A program made the position numbers and the translations under genes. A DNA stretch of 64,000 bases, from contig JAUKNK010000057.1 in the NCBI GenBank assembly GCA_030765055.1, positions 1,210,501 to 1,274,500 on the forward strand, in the 5' to 3' direction. Below the pieces are notes generated by a model. It was given only the letters and a program-made list of their open reading frames with translations. It was not told the origin of the DNA and ran no database searches. Positions 31,472-42,678 of the stretch are shown piece by piece. The DNA is from Mantis religiosa. Lineage: Eukaryota > Arthropoda > Insecta > Mantodea > Mantidae. Position 1 is the first letter of the stretch, and every line of letters starts with the position of its first letter.

Positions 31472-32625
31472 CTGCTCCCTCCTCAGCTGGTCGTCCCGAA
31501 CAGCACCATTGTAGCGGGCTAGGCGATCCAGGTGTACCACCAACATCTTCCCCCGGGGAACCTTCTGGATGCGGTAGACTACGTCGTTAATCCTCTTCAC
31601 CACCCGGTACGGCCTTGCCATGGCTGCTGGAGCTTTGGGCAGCGTCCCTTGGTCCGGGTAGGACGGTACAACCAGACCAGGTCACCTTGCTGGAACCCTT
31701 GGCTGTTGGCTTGCCTGTCATACCTGGTCTTCATGCTGTCGCTCGCCTTCTGGATGTTCTGGCGAGCCATCTCGTGCATGTCTTGGAGATGGTCCACCAA
31801 GTTCTCCACATACTCGGTCGCTGGCTGTTTCGCTTCCGGAGGGCTTCCAAAAGCCAGGTCACAAGGGAGGCGTAACTCTCGGCCGAACATTAAGCTGGCT
31901 GGCGTCATCCCAGTTGTGTCGTGTGTAGACGAGCGGTAGGCCAGCAAGAACAGTGACACCCTGACGTCCCAGTCTCGCCGATGGCTGGCCACGACCTTCC
32001 TCAGGTGTTCCTCTAAGGTCTTGATGTACCTTTCGACCATGCCATCCGATTGGGGATGTAGAGGCGTAGTGCGAGTCTTGTTCACCCCAAGCCTTTGTAA
32101 TGCCTCCTTCATTAGGTTGGACTCAAAGTTGGTACCCTGGTCACTGTGTAGCTCTAACGGCACCCCAAATCGACAGAATACTTGCTCCACGAGGCAGTCT
32201 GTGATTGTCTTTGCCTCTTGGTTTGGGATGGTATACACCTCCGGCCATTTGGTGAAGTAGTCCACGACCACCATTAGGTACTTGTTACCTCGGTCGGAAA
32301 CTGGGAACGGTCCAGGAATGTCAACGGCGATCCGTTCGAATGGCGCTCCGACGTTGTACTGCTGCATGCGACCCCGGCTCCTAATCTGGGGGCCACGACT
32401 CGCCGAGCACACGTGACACTGACGGCACCATCTCTCAGCATCTGCTCGGAGCCTCAGCCAGTAGTAGCGCTGCCGTAGTTTGTCAATCGTTCGGTTCGCT
32501 CCCAGGTGTCCTCTCGAAGTACCGACGTGCACTTCCTCCAAGACTTCCGGGAACTTACTCCGGGGAAGTAGCAACTGTTCTCTCTGCGCCTTCCCATCGG
32601 GTGACTCCCATACCCGGAACAGCAC
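31391..32625 (-). pseudogene. Gypsy G3 integrase
   Basis: A 342-codon frame (32,625-31,597) holds a full integrase. It has an HHCC zinc-binding region (H33, H40, C70, C73 in this frame) and the DDE core with D102 (VDIPGPFPVS), D162 (HSDQGTNFESN) and E198 (GMVERYIKTLEEH), giving the usual D-35-E spacing. A C-terminal region with QGDLVWLYRPTRTKG follows. It stops at 31,597. The true tail (NDVVYRIQKVPRGK) continues in another frame at 31,621-31,391, so one frameshift truncates it. The frame joins the gag-protease frame except for one TAA nine codons upstream. All catalytic residues are present. Confidence 0.85.
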
Positions 32626-32652
32626 GCCCTCTCTGGTCTTCAGCGAGTCCCA

Positions 32653-34236
32653 TTAGGCCCAGTACGACTTGTAGGTGGCGCTCCTCGGTGCGATGTCCTC
32701 CCAGGTTGGTCTCAACCCCGCCTCCACTTCCCTTAAGAGTGGCCCCAAGTCTGCGTCCGCCAGCTGCTCCCTCCTCAGGCCTGCGCTATCCCAGCCATCC
32801 GCAGGCACTGCCGTGAGTACTCGAACTGCTGCGGCACGCTCCTTCTCCTCCACTCTTGTACACAGGCCGCACTCTTCTGGACAGGGTGCTCGGGACATGG
32901 CGTCAGCGTTACCGTGGCTCTTCCCTCTACGATGTTCCGAGGTGAAGTCGTACTCCTGCAGCCTCGGGGCCCAACCTGCTGTCTGGCCTTCTGGTCGCGC
33001 CGTCACCATCACCTCGCTCCTCGCGGGAACAACCACGTCTTCGTTCAAGACGACCCTGCAGATTCCAAGACGCTCTTCGGGCTGACGGAGTATAACCTCA
33101 TCTCCGTTGAGCCGCAGGTCCTTCCTGCCGACGTCGACCGTCGCATCGTGGCTCCTGAGGGCATCCAGTCCCAGAATCACCTCCTCAGCCACCTTCGCGA
33201 CGAACACCCACAGACGCACGGCACTCCGCCCCAAGGTCATCTCCAGCAGGGCCTCCTTCTCCACAGGCAAGGTGTCGCCAGATGCCGTGACCAGCTCGTA
33301 CGGTCGGCTTGGCTTCCTCATCGGCAAACCCTTCGACACGTCAGGTCTGATGATGGTCACGGCTGCCCCAGTGTCCACCAGCACGCGGCACGGCTTCCCT
33401 CTCACCCAACCGTCCGCGACGAGGCCGTCATCCATATGCCGGCTCAGGGCGCGCAGTGTCACTCGAGCGGATGGTGGCAATGTCGCCGACGTACCCCTCT
33501 CCACGCCGGGCCTTACTCGTCCTTCCACCTGCTCTTCCTGGTGTGGGCAGTCTCTCTGCAGGTGTCCGGGCTGTCCACACCCCCAACACAGGCCACTAGG
33601 TGTTCGCCGGCGTCCCTCAGCTGGTCTTCTGTCTCCGGCGTAGCGGACGCTCCTCGTTCTCGACGTCGGGATGGATGTTACTTTGGCCGCCTCCATCCTT
33701 AATGCCGCTGTCAGCGCCTCCTGGATGGTTTTATATTCCCCGAGCATTAGGCGCTGACGAATCTCCGTGTCCCGTACCCCGTCGACAAAATTGTAGGCGG
33801 CTTCCCGGGATACGAACTCCAGTGGCAGTTCAACCAAGGCCTTGCTAGCCAGCTGCTCGATCGCAATGGAGAACTCCAGCAGCGTCTCCCCCGGCTGCTG
33901 CGCCCTTGCCTTTAGCTGGCTGCGGTATGCTGCGGCTAAGCGGTGGTTCCCGAAGCGATTCTCCAGGGCTTCCCAGATGTCCTTGGGCGCCGCCGTCGTC
34001 TGCACCGCGTTTAGGACTTCCGCGGCTCTTCCCTGGAAGCTGGCTATTAACTGTGTGGCCTCCTCCTCCAGTGACCATCCGTTGTGCCTGGCCACTGTGT
34101 CGAACTGGCGGCGGAAGACCTCAAACGTTGACGCGCCGTCATACTTGGGAGGTTTGACGCGCGCAGATGTTGTGTCGCGTCCCGGCGCGTCGGCCTTCAA
34201 ATCCTTCAGCTTCCTGCCGACGACGTCCTCCACCAT
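32653..34236 (-). pseudogene. Gypsy G3 gag-protease with RNase H tail
   Basis: 527 codons. The capsid region begins near ARVKPPKYDGASTFEVF. A CCHC knuckle, CWGCGQPGHLQRDC, is at about residues 215-228. The aspartic protease has LVDTGAAVTIIRPDV at about 285-300 and ILGLDALR further on. At RPEGQTAGWAPRLQEYDF the frame passes directly into RRGKSHGNADAMSR, the extreme end of RNase H, so RT and most of RNase H are gone without loss of frame. It ends at TAA 32,653-32,655. Integrase follows in the same frame. The N-terminal part of gag is in a different frame (34,643-34,317). Confidence 0.85.
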
Positions 34237-34316
34237 GGCGTTCAGGGACTTGACGCTGCAGTCGGCTTTCCATTTCAGGTCGTTAACGCGGCTCGCCAGG
34301 TCCTCGACGCGCTCGC

Positions 34317-34643
34317 CTAACTCCGTGAGTCCTCTTTTACGCCGGCCAACTGTTCTTCAAACTTTGCGGCGAGAGCCTCGTTCGCCGCCTTCATTTCTGT
34401 GGACAGACTGCCGTTCGCTGCTCTCATTTCTGTGGTTAACTCGGCCTTCATTTCCTCCATCTTCTCGGTGATGTTGTCGTTAGCCGTCTTCATTACCTCC
34501 AGCTTCGCGGCCAGGCTGTTATTTGCCGCTTCCGTCTTCTCTGTTAATTCGGCCTTCATTTCCATCATCTTCTCCAAATTTTTTTCCAATGCCGCGTCCA
34601 TGGTTGTAATGTTCGGTGATGTTATCTTCCCGCTTCCTGACAC
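34317..34643 (-). pseudogene. Gypsy G3 gag N-terminus (coiled coil)
   Basis: 108 codons of heptad-like repeats rich in MKAEL, EMKAAN and EKMEE. They start just inside the 5' LTR and shift out of frame near 34,320 relative to the main gag frame. Homologous to 11,279-11,058 in G2. Confidence 0.75.
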
Positions 34644-34645
34644 CA
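34628..34645 (-). other. Primer-binding site of Gypsy G3
   Basis: TGGTGTCAGGAAGCGGGA on the minus strand, one base from the 5' LTR. It is a variant of the tRNA-Leu-complementary site in G2. Confidence 0.65.
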
Positions 34646-34646
34646 G

Positions 34647-35133
34647 TGTGACTTTGGGGGTTCGTGAAATGAAAAGTCCAATTACACCACTGAAAAATGT
34701 TCTTTATTTCCACCGACTCACAGTTAAACACTTGCCAATTACACGGAATTACGTAATGCACACAATTACGATTCACCAGTTCGTCCGTTACAATTTCACT
34801 GTACGGTCACAATTACGTAAATTCTTCCGTCTTCTCGTCCTTACACTAGCACTGCACTCTTACGCTGATTGCCACGAACTCTGACTGACTGACTGACTGT
34901 CTCTCTGAAACCCTTTTTATAGGAATGTCACTGTTTTTCTAGAAGTCTCTGGTTTCCCGCGAATCACCCGAACGTTCCAGAGGACAGGAGAAGGGGAGAG
35001 AAACGTCGAGGGACAAGTGACATTTCCCCAAATCACCCCTCAGTTAGTGACAGATTAATGGGCGGGGGCGTGGTTCGGCCGCCTCGGGCCCTTCCAGCTG
35101 TACCCGGTCGTATCTTACGCTAGTAGGGTGACA
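34647..35133 (-). repeat. 5' LTR of Gypsy G3
   Basis: 487 bp. It lacks about 20 bases around the CACATACACAG block present in the 3' LTR and has one extra GACT unit. Confidence 0.9.
34911..34923 (-). promoter_or_regulatory. TATA box in the G3 5' LTR
   Basis: CCTATAAAAAGGG on the minus strand, followed by a TCAGTCAG repeat that fits an initiator about 25-35 bases downstream. Confidence 0.6.
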
Positions 35134-35137
35134 ATAT

Positions 35138-35993
35138 TAAATCATTCATCTCTATAAATGCTATAAGTATTTTATAGAATATCTTCTCCACTACTTTAGA
35201 GAAGCTGGATAAGAGTGAAATTGGCCTGTAATTTAGTAAATCAGTTTTATTTCCTTTTTGGTATAATGGCTTTACTTTAGCAGTTGAACAAGCACTGCTT
35301 GTTCAAGTGAGCTATTACATACGTCTGCTGACGGGTGTACAATAAGAATAGAACATTTCTTTAGCAAAAAATCAGGAATGTTATCAATACCTAAAGAGTA
35401 CTTGGACTTAAATTTGGAAACGATTTCCTCAAAATCAGTAGGGCACAAGAACATCGTTGTTTCACATATATTTGCTCTATTTGTTTTTAATGAAGTACCC
35501 ATTGTGGAGTTCTTTTGTGAAACAATATTTTCAGCATGACTTATGAAGTGATCGTTAAAAGTCTCTGCTATTAACTTTGGGTTTGTTATTAATTTTGAAT
35601 GCTTCTGCAGTACTAAATTGTCTACATTCTTATTGGGCTTTATTTCATTGTGTATTGCTTTCCAAGAGGCTTTCATTTTGTTCTGGGCACTTTTGATGAA
35701 TTTATCATTTGCCATCTTTTTTGCTTGTTTTATAATTCTATCCAATGTGGCTTTATATTTCTTAACATAGTCACTGAATTGTGGAGTGACAGTCACTGTT
35801 TGCAGAATTTCATGTAATTTTCGTTTGTGCGCGCAAGATGTTATAATTCCTTTAGTGATCCACAAATTTGATTTTCCTGAGAATGATTCTTTTATTTGTA
35901 CAAGTGGGAAAGCTATATCAAAATAATTCTTAAATATCTTTTGAAAAGTTTTAAATTTTTCATTAGTATAAGATGTATCATACACTTCATGCC
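35138..35993 (-). pseudogene. Non-LTR element Y, N-terminal part (5'-truncated)
   Basis: The minus-strand frame ending at 35,272 and its continuation encode the linker and RT start of element Y. AGKKMANDKFIKSAQ-like helical sequence is followed by FNDHFISHAENIVS and KSKYSLGIDNIPDFLLKKC (RT block 0/1), then NYRPISLLSSFSKVVEK near 35,240-35,200. It is cut at 35,137 by Gypsy G3, and the RT reading resumes in the same frame at 30,969. The 5' end is truncated inside the endonuclease-RT linker, where it joins element X at 35,994. Confidence 0.8.
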
Positions 35994-37540
35994 ACATATA
36001 TTCCCCAGCTTCATCTTCTCCGTATTTTCCATTTAAAATAATGTAAGTTGTTCCCAAAAGTCCACAAATTTTTCACTACCTCTGTCCACCATTTTGTCCC
36101 TGCTATATGTAACACTCTCTCTTTTCTGTAACACATCATTTGATTCCCATAAATGCATTAAATTTACATCACTTTCCCCTATTCTGACATCGAAATCTCC
36201 CATTATTATTACCTCAATGTGTATATAACTATCTGTTAATCTCTCTATGTCCTTCTCTAAAAGCTTATATAATGCCAGGTTACGGAACTGTAATGTAACT
36301 GGCAGGTTCTATACTATACCCATACATATTTCAATAATGTCCTATTTTAACCATGTTTCTGTCACTGCCAGATTCTCTAATCCCTCCAGTATATCTTAGG
36401 GTATCTTCAGTCTTTCTCACTGGATGGTGCACTACACTGGCACCACGCCTCCTTCCCCTTCTCTGCTAGAGCACAAGTTGCCTCCCTTTCCTCCCTCTTT
36501 TGTGTGATAACTTCCTTTGGTGATGACATATCACATGACATCCCAAATGTCATCATATCTTCTCTCTTGATTATTACAGCTATTGAACTGTCTGCATATT
36601 GTACTGCTCAGCTGCCTATTTCCCTCCCTACTTTTTCAACCTGTCCTCTACTCCTTGGGACTCAACTGGACTTTGCCCTTCCTTTGCCTGTCATGTGTGT
36701 AGATTCACCTCATGCCTCTGTTGGAACTCTTGTCTGAGTTGTTTCCTGTTCTCATCTGCCGTCCAGTCTTATGTTCTTTTCCCTCTCAGGTTTCATTTTC
36801 CTGCCATCAAATTTCAAATGTATGCTTTTTACCCAAACATCCTTGCTTCTCTCTGTTTTATCAGCTTTTTCTTCAGTTTCCGTTCCTCGAACGATAAATC
36901 TTTATTTATGAAAATATTTTATCCTTTTAGTTTCCTTGATCTGTTCAATATCTCGTAGACTATGCTCATGTGAATGAATCTTCTGAGTTTTGTTCTCCTG
37001 CCTGTATTCCTTCCTATGCTAAATACTTCTGCGATCTCCCGCCTCCCAATCTCATTTCCAGTTTTCGTTCCAAAATATCATAGACTTCTTGTGTGGCCCA
37101 GACCCCTCGACGTTCTTCCTCTCCAGTAGATTACAAATTGTAACTCCAATTACTTTCCAATTACTTACCGTTACTTTTGTCCCTTCCGTTTCCCTCCTGA
37201 TGTCCTTCACTTCCTCTTTGAGTTCCTGTTTGATTTATTTTACTGCAGCATGTACTTGATCACTTAGTCCCTTTTTCAGCTTGTTCATTCTGCTTAGTAT
37301 TTAGTCCAAAATGTTACCTGTGTACATTGGCGCAGGATTCACTTCTAGCCTACTGGTAACTACTAACACAATCAGAATAATTGCCATAATCTTGTGGTTC
37401 CTCTTCTTTTCTCTTTCCGGATTTACTACCTCTAACTGCTCTGAATGCTCTGTTCTTGCACCTGTATGTGGAAGTATCCACTCCCATTGTCCCTTATAAC
37501 CTTCTTTGTTTAAGCTATCAGGAGCTCCTTCACACACACC
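35994..37540 (-). pseudogene. Non-LTR element X, 5' part (ORF1-like and endonuclease)
   Basis: Minus strand, heavily frameshifted. At 37,537-37,301 is a 78-aa frame with a hydrophobic run ending in SRLEVNPAP. At about 37,250-36,750 is lysine/glutamate-rich coiled-coil sequence of the ORF1 or leader type. At about 36,420-36,380 is LAVTETWL, then IIMGDFDVRIGE near 36,215-36,180 (APE endonuclease blocks), and a degenerate C-terminal part up to NGKYGEDEAGEYM at 36,000. The next residues of the domain are found at 29,684, beyond the inserted element Y. Confidence 0.7.
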
Positions 37541-37999
37541 TGCTCACTTAGCACTCCAATACCTGATAATTATCAAACTTATTATCATAGTTCTGCTTCA
37601 CAAGTTGATAGAATATTCTCTCTTCCTAACAGTGTCTTAGTTTGAACATATTATTTTTGTGTTCTTAAGATTTCGTCTCAACAAATGGGATTAAAATGCT
37701 CTTAATTTAAGATATTTTTAAACCAAAAGCTACATTGTGTATTTATGGAACAATGACAATCAAATTGATCAGTTTAAATTGTTTGTGTGTTGCTCAGTTT
37801 TAAGAGCTACTCGCTGTCATCCTGACTGCTGACAATGACAACAAGCAGCTGCTAAATACAGTCAAGACACAAACATATGTTACTAATATAATTTTGGGTG
37901 AACTAGTACTCGAAGCTCCATATATAGCTAGTGCTTACCTAGAAAGCATTTCATTAGCACCTTCCTTACATCCTCAGTTAATGTTGACTGTTGATTTGG
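37541..37999. other. Unassigned region
   Basis: AT-rich. It may contain the 5' end of element X or the 3' tail of the PLE. No distinct feature is seen. Confidence 0.3.
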
Positions 38000-38380
38000 T
38001 TAATTCCTTGGAAGTGATACGGGTGCCTCTGTTGGTATCTTGATGAACTTGAAGTTTGGGTTCTTTTCAAGGGCGATGTTGAAATTGAAAAGTTCTCCTT
38101 TATATTTCTTTATGAACATCTTTTCCCATGTGGTTAATGCAGTTGGGCCATGGACACTTTTTAATAAGTAGATTTTTTGCTCTGTATCACGATTATCATT
38201 CCTGAAATGGTGCGCTACCACCAATTTGTCTACTTCTTTGTTCCTGATGTTCCTAAAATGTTCTTTAAGCCTAATATTCAAATTCCTTTTAGTTTTTCCA
38301 ATGTAAAAGTTGTCACAGCCTTTGCAGTATATCTGGTACATACCTGATTTTTGTCTGTGGTTTATCCTTTTTATTATACA
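38000..38380 (-). pseudogene. Penelope-like GIY-YIG fragment
   Basis: A 113-aa minus-strand frame starts inside the GIY-YIG core (MYQIYCKGCDNFYIGKTKRN), continues RLKEHFRN, and has the WEKMFIKKY block with the catalytic-type glutamate. It lacks the RT. It is clearly diverged from the pair at 17,205-18,455, so it is a different PLE family. Short CAATAGT-type repeats lie just to its right (38,390-38,420). Confidence 0.75.
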
Positions 38381-39458
38381 ATTTCAAAGTTGTCAATAGT
38401 TAACAGTCAATAGTTGACAGCTGAGATTGTTAAGAAGGTCCTAACTAAACCTGTTCTAGGTAAACACTAGCAATAGATGGAGCACTGAACACTAGTTCAA
38501 CTCAAAATTATATTAATGTTATACTTCATTGTATTTTGATCTTTACTCATAGGAATATGTTACTAAGTTTACAATAAAATATAGTTTCTGTGTCAAACTT
38601 ATCTGTTTGAAAAACGATAAAAGTATACATTTGTAATTAAATATATGAATTTATAATTTGTCAAACAAATAAGGAGGTTTCCCACAGTTATCTATTACAT
38701 TCCAATATAATATTTTATGCTTTGTTGTAAGTAACTTTAGCTTTTTTATGAATATGAGATCAAGTTTACAACAATTCCAACTAAAGCTTTCATAAATTTA
38801 AATTTAGTTGCTCAAATATTATGCATTTTCACATGATTATTTCTTGAATTTTGTTCAAAGTTATTTTTATTATGCTTTATATTAGCATTTCTACAAGTAC
38901 ATGTTAAGTGTAGACAAGCTTTATCATATTTCAATTCCAGGTCTGCTAAATTGTGAGCTAATGTGATTTCTTCTTGTCATATTAGGACTTTGTAGAGTTT
39001 TGTTTACTTATAGATTTAAATTTTGTTTTGTTTTATAGTGGCAAGGATATAAAATTTCAATTACAATTAATAATGACCTATGTCTGCAAGGTTTACTATG
39101 TTTTTAGCATCATATAACCTCTTTTCATCTACTACAAAATATGTAAAGGAAGCTTTCTCTTTTCATATGAGACTAAGCATTTTGTAATAAATAATAGAAG
39201 AAAGTTTCATCTTTTCTTCTTTTAAATTATTGAACCAATAGCTATAAAGGTGCCAAATCAGTTTTCTGCATAGGCTTGTGATTTCAATTATAATTTCTTC
39301 AGTACATTGGTATATTTATTCCATCCTCAAAGAAACACAAATGTATCAGGGGAAGTTTTTAGTCATGCATGTTGAGAGGAACACAAAATTAAAACCTTCC
39401 TTTACTCAATTTAGATTCATTGTAGTAAACTGAATGCAGTGTTTTGTTACATTTGAAG
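38381..39458. other. AT-rich intronic region
   Basis: About 1.08 kb without coding potential or an identified repeat. Confidence 0.4.
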
Positions 39459-39657
39459 TAACATTGCTGTAATGGAATAACCAACTCTCTGTGTTGGCCA
39501 GCTTACTGTGTCTTGTAGACCTGAACGGATACATTGAGATATTGACTTACTCTTACTTAACATTGCTGTAATGGAATAACCAACTCTCTGTGTTGACCAG
39601 CCTACTGTGTCTTGTAGACCTGAACGAATACATTGAGGTATTTACTTACTGTTACTT
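39459..39657. repeat. 99-bp tandem duplication
   Basis: Two direct copies, 39,459-39,557 and 39,558-39,656, beginning TAACATTGCTGTAATGGAAT. They differ at a handful of positions (for example GGCCAGCTT versus GACCAGCCT). Confidence 0.85.
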
Positions 39658-39954
39658 GACCACAATTCAGAGCAGAACAAATGTTGTGGCACAGGACTGG
39701 GCACTTGCTGATTAATGCAAACAAGGCTAAGGATAATTGTAGATAGACTTGTCATTTGTAGCTCCTTTGATCTTGTCTCTGAGTTTTATAATATTCCAAT
39801 ACATCATCTACTGTGCAATGTTTTGGAAAGTTAAAAAGAAGTCGATAAGAAAAGGAAGATTGACAATGAAAAAGTACTGGGACAACAAGGTGAGGCAGAT
39901 AGGAATCTACATTAGATGGCAGAGTGGATGCTATGCTATTATTAGATTTAAATG
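39658..39954. other. Unassigned intronic spacer
   Basis: A 69-aa plus-strand frame (39,749-39,958) has no recognisable domain. Nothing else was seen. Confidence 0.35.
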
Positions 39955-40085
39955 TTAATTAAATTGTTATGTCACACCAGCAGTGTGTAGGCCCAGTCCT
40001 GGATAGGTTGAATCAGACTGAAAGATAATAGTGGTTGACTATGAAGACTGGAGTTAGGTTCTTACGTGTTGTAAGTCACCATTAA
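39955..40085. repeat. Dispersed repeat, copy 2 (cf. 14,274-14,395)
   Basis: It carries the same blocks as the copy near 14.3 kb (CACACCAGCAGTGTGTAGGCC, CTTACGTGTTGTAAGT). It lies about 40 bases left of the minisatellite. Confidence 0.5.
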
Positions 40086-40124
40086 GAAGTTGTCATAAGT
40101 ATATGAGAATTTCCTAGTGGGTTA

Positions 40125-41855
40125 CCAGAAGAACGTGTTGCGGAAGCGGCCACCTAGAAAACATGACGAACTGTCAACGACCAAGTGTACAAGCCGGGAG
40201 GAAAGGAGTAATTGTCGGCGAGAACTTGTTTGAGAAGAGGCTACATAGAACACGTGAAGAACTGTCATCAACCAAGTGAACAAGCCGAGAGAAAAGGTGT
40301 AACTGTCGGCGAGAACGTGTTGGGAAAGTGACTACTCAGAATACCTGAAGAACTGTCAACGGACAAGTTAACAAGCCAGGAGAACAGGAGTAAGGGTCGG
40401 CCTGAACGTGTTGGGGAAGAGACTACCTAGAAGACGTGAAGAATTGTCAACGAGCAAGTTCACAAGCCTGGGAGAAGGGAGAAAGGGAGTAAGTGCTGGC
40501 GAAAACTTGTTGAGCAATTGGCTACCTAGAACACGCGAAGAACTAATAACGGCAAGTAAAGACGCGGGGAGGAAAGGAGTGTTTGCTGGAACGTGTTGAG
40601 GAATAGGCTACCTAGAACACGTGAAGAACTGTCAATGACCAAGTGAACAAGCTGGGAGAAACGGACTAAGTGTTGGCGAGAACGTCTTGGGGAAGCGGCT
40701 ACCTAGTACATGTGAAGAACTGTTAACGGCCAAGTAAACAAGCCAGGAGAAAAGGAGTAAGTGTTGGCGAGAATGTGTTTGCGAAGCGGCTACCTAGATC
40801 ACGTGAAGAACTGTCAATGGCGAAGTGAACAACCCAGGAGGAAAGGGTGTAAGTGTCTGCGAGAACGTCTTGAGGTAGAGGCTACCTAGAACACGTGTAG
40901 AACTGTTAACAGCCAAGTGAACAACCCAGGAAAAAAGGAGTAAGTGTAGGCGAGAACGTTTTTGGCCAGCAGCTATCTGGAACACGTGAAGATGTGTCAA
41001 CGGCCAAGTAAACAAGTCGGGAGCAAAGGAGTAAGCGTCAGCGAAAAGTGTTGGGGAAGAGGCTACCTAGAGCACGTGAAGAACTGTCAACGACTAAGTG
41101 AACAAACCAGGAGAAAAGGAATAAGAGTCGGCATGAACTTTTTGGGGAAGGGGCTTTCTGGAACACGTGAAGAGCTGTCAACGGACAAGTGAACAACTAG
41201 GAGAACTAGAGTAAGGGCCGGCCTGAACGTGTTTGGGAAGAGACTACCTAGAACACATGAAGAACTGTCAACGACAAAGTAAACGAGACGGGAGGAAAGG
41301 AGTAGTTGTCGGCGACAACGTGTTGGAGGAGCGGCTACCGGGAACATATGAAGTATTGTTAACGGGGAAGTGAACAACCCGGGAGAACAGGAGTAAGGGT
41401 TGCCGTGAAGATGTTGGGGAAGAGACCCCTTAGAAGACGTGAAGAAGTGTCAGTGACCAAGGGAACAAGCTGGGAGAAGCGTGATTGTCGTCGAGAGCGT
41501 GTTGTGTAAGCGGTTACCTGGAACATTTGAAGAACTTTTAGTGGCCAAGGAAACAAGCTGGGAGGAAAGGAGTAAGTGTTGGCGAAAACGTATTGGCGAT
41601 GAGACTACCTAGAGCAGTAAAGAACGGTCAATGACCTAGTGAACAATCCAGTAGAAGAGGAGTGGTTGTCGGCTTGAACGTGTTGGTGAAGAGGCTACCT
41701 AGAACAGTTGAAGAACTGTTAACGGCCCAGTAAACAAGCTGGGAGGAAAGGAGTAAATGTTGGCGAAATCGTGTTGATGAAGAGGCTACCTAGAACAGTG
41801 TAGAATGCTGAATGACCTAGTGAACAAGCCAGGAGAACAGGAGTGGTCATTTCAT
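40125..41855. repeat. 91-bp minisatellite, block 1
   Basis: About 19 tandem units. Each contains GAAGAACTGTCAACGGCCAA, AACAAGCC, GTCGGCGAGAACGTGTTGGG and GGCTACCTAGAACACGTG. Units here are diverged from each other by substitutions and small indels. The series stops at GGAGTGGT, about position 51 of the unit, where R1-clade element E1 begins. Confidence 0.95.
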
Positions 41856-42657
41856 TCTAACAACATATGAACTCTGAAAACAAAATCCATTTCACCTAAT
41901 TAAAACTTTTAAAATGTAATATATAAATCATAATAATATTTAAATCTTTCAAAACCATCTCCTCCTACTTCAAACATCCACTTCAATCCTACACATTATC
42001 ACATAAACATTATCATAATCCTTTTCTAACACTTCCAATATCCACCTCAAATCATTAAACATCACAAAACCACAAAACTCCTTAAAACATTATAAATCCA
42101 TCTCCTTCTACCTCAAACATCCACTTTAATCCTTCAAACAATCAGTAACCATTCTCTAAGAATTCAAACTTCCACATCAATCCTTTAATAAAAGAAAAAC
42201 AGATCGCAAAACCACAATTAAATCCTTTAAACCGTATCTTAAATCCATCTCCTCCTACATCAAACCATACACATTCAATCCTACAAACAATCATTGTAAC
42301 ACTCTCATAATCCTTCTCTAACACTTTAAACATGCACTTCGATCCTATGAACTTCACAAAACCACAATCCTTATTATTAATCCATCTCCTCCTAATTCAA
42401 AAGTTCACTTCAATCCTATATCACTTCACAAAAAACACAGTCATTTAAACATTATCTATTAACCATCTCTGCCACTCAAGCAAACACTTCATCCCTTTAA
42501 ATTCATAAATCAATAAAGAAAAACAAATATTTTTAAACATTTCACCAAAAACCACCTTCTCCTCCTATTTTTGAAATCCACTTATCACCACAACAAAAAT
42601 ATATCACCAAATCTTCATCATCACTTACACACCACTGCTTCAAAATAAATTTAAAAC

Positions 42658-42678
42658 GGGGAGGAAAAATTCCTCCCC
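42658..42678. other. Perfect GC-rich hairpin in E1 3' UTR
   Basis: A 9-bp stem, GGGGAGGAA / TTCCTCCCC, with a 3-base loop, in otherwise A/T/C-rich non-coding sequence. Similar hairpins occur in E2 at 48,439 and 48,510. Confidence 0.6.

Larger units (their letters stand above)
30974..35133 (-). mobile_element. Gypsy element G3, LTR to LTR, RT-less
   Basis: A 4.16-kb minus-strand element with a perfect 4-bp duplication (ATAT at 30,970-30,973 and 35,134-35,137). Its LTRs are 498 bp (3') and 487 bp (5'), very similar but differing by small indels. The internal region encodes gag, CCHC, protease, the last few dozen residues of RNase H, and integrase. RT and most of RNase H are absent. It sits in the RT of non-LTR element Y. 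It is the best preserved Gypsy copy in the window, damaged by a gag frameshift, a single in-frame TAA at 32,653-32,655 and a shift at the pol end. Confidence 0.9.
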
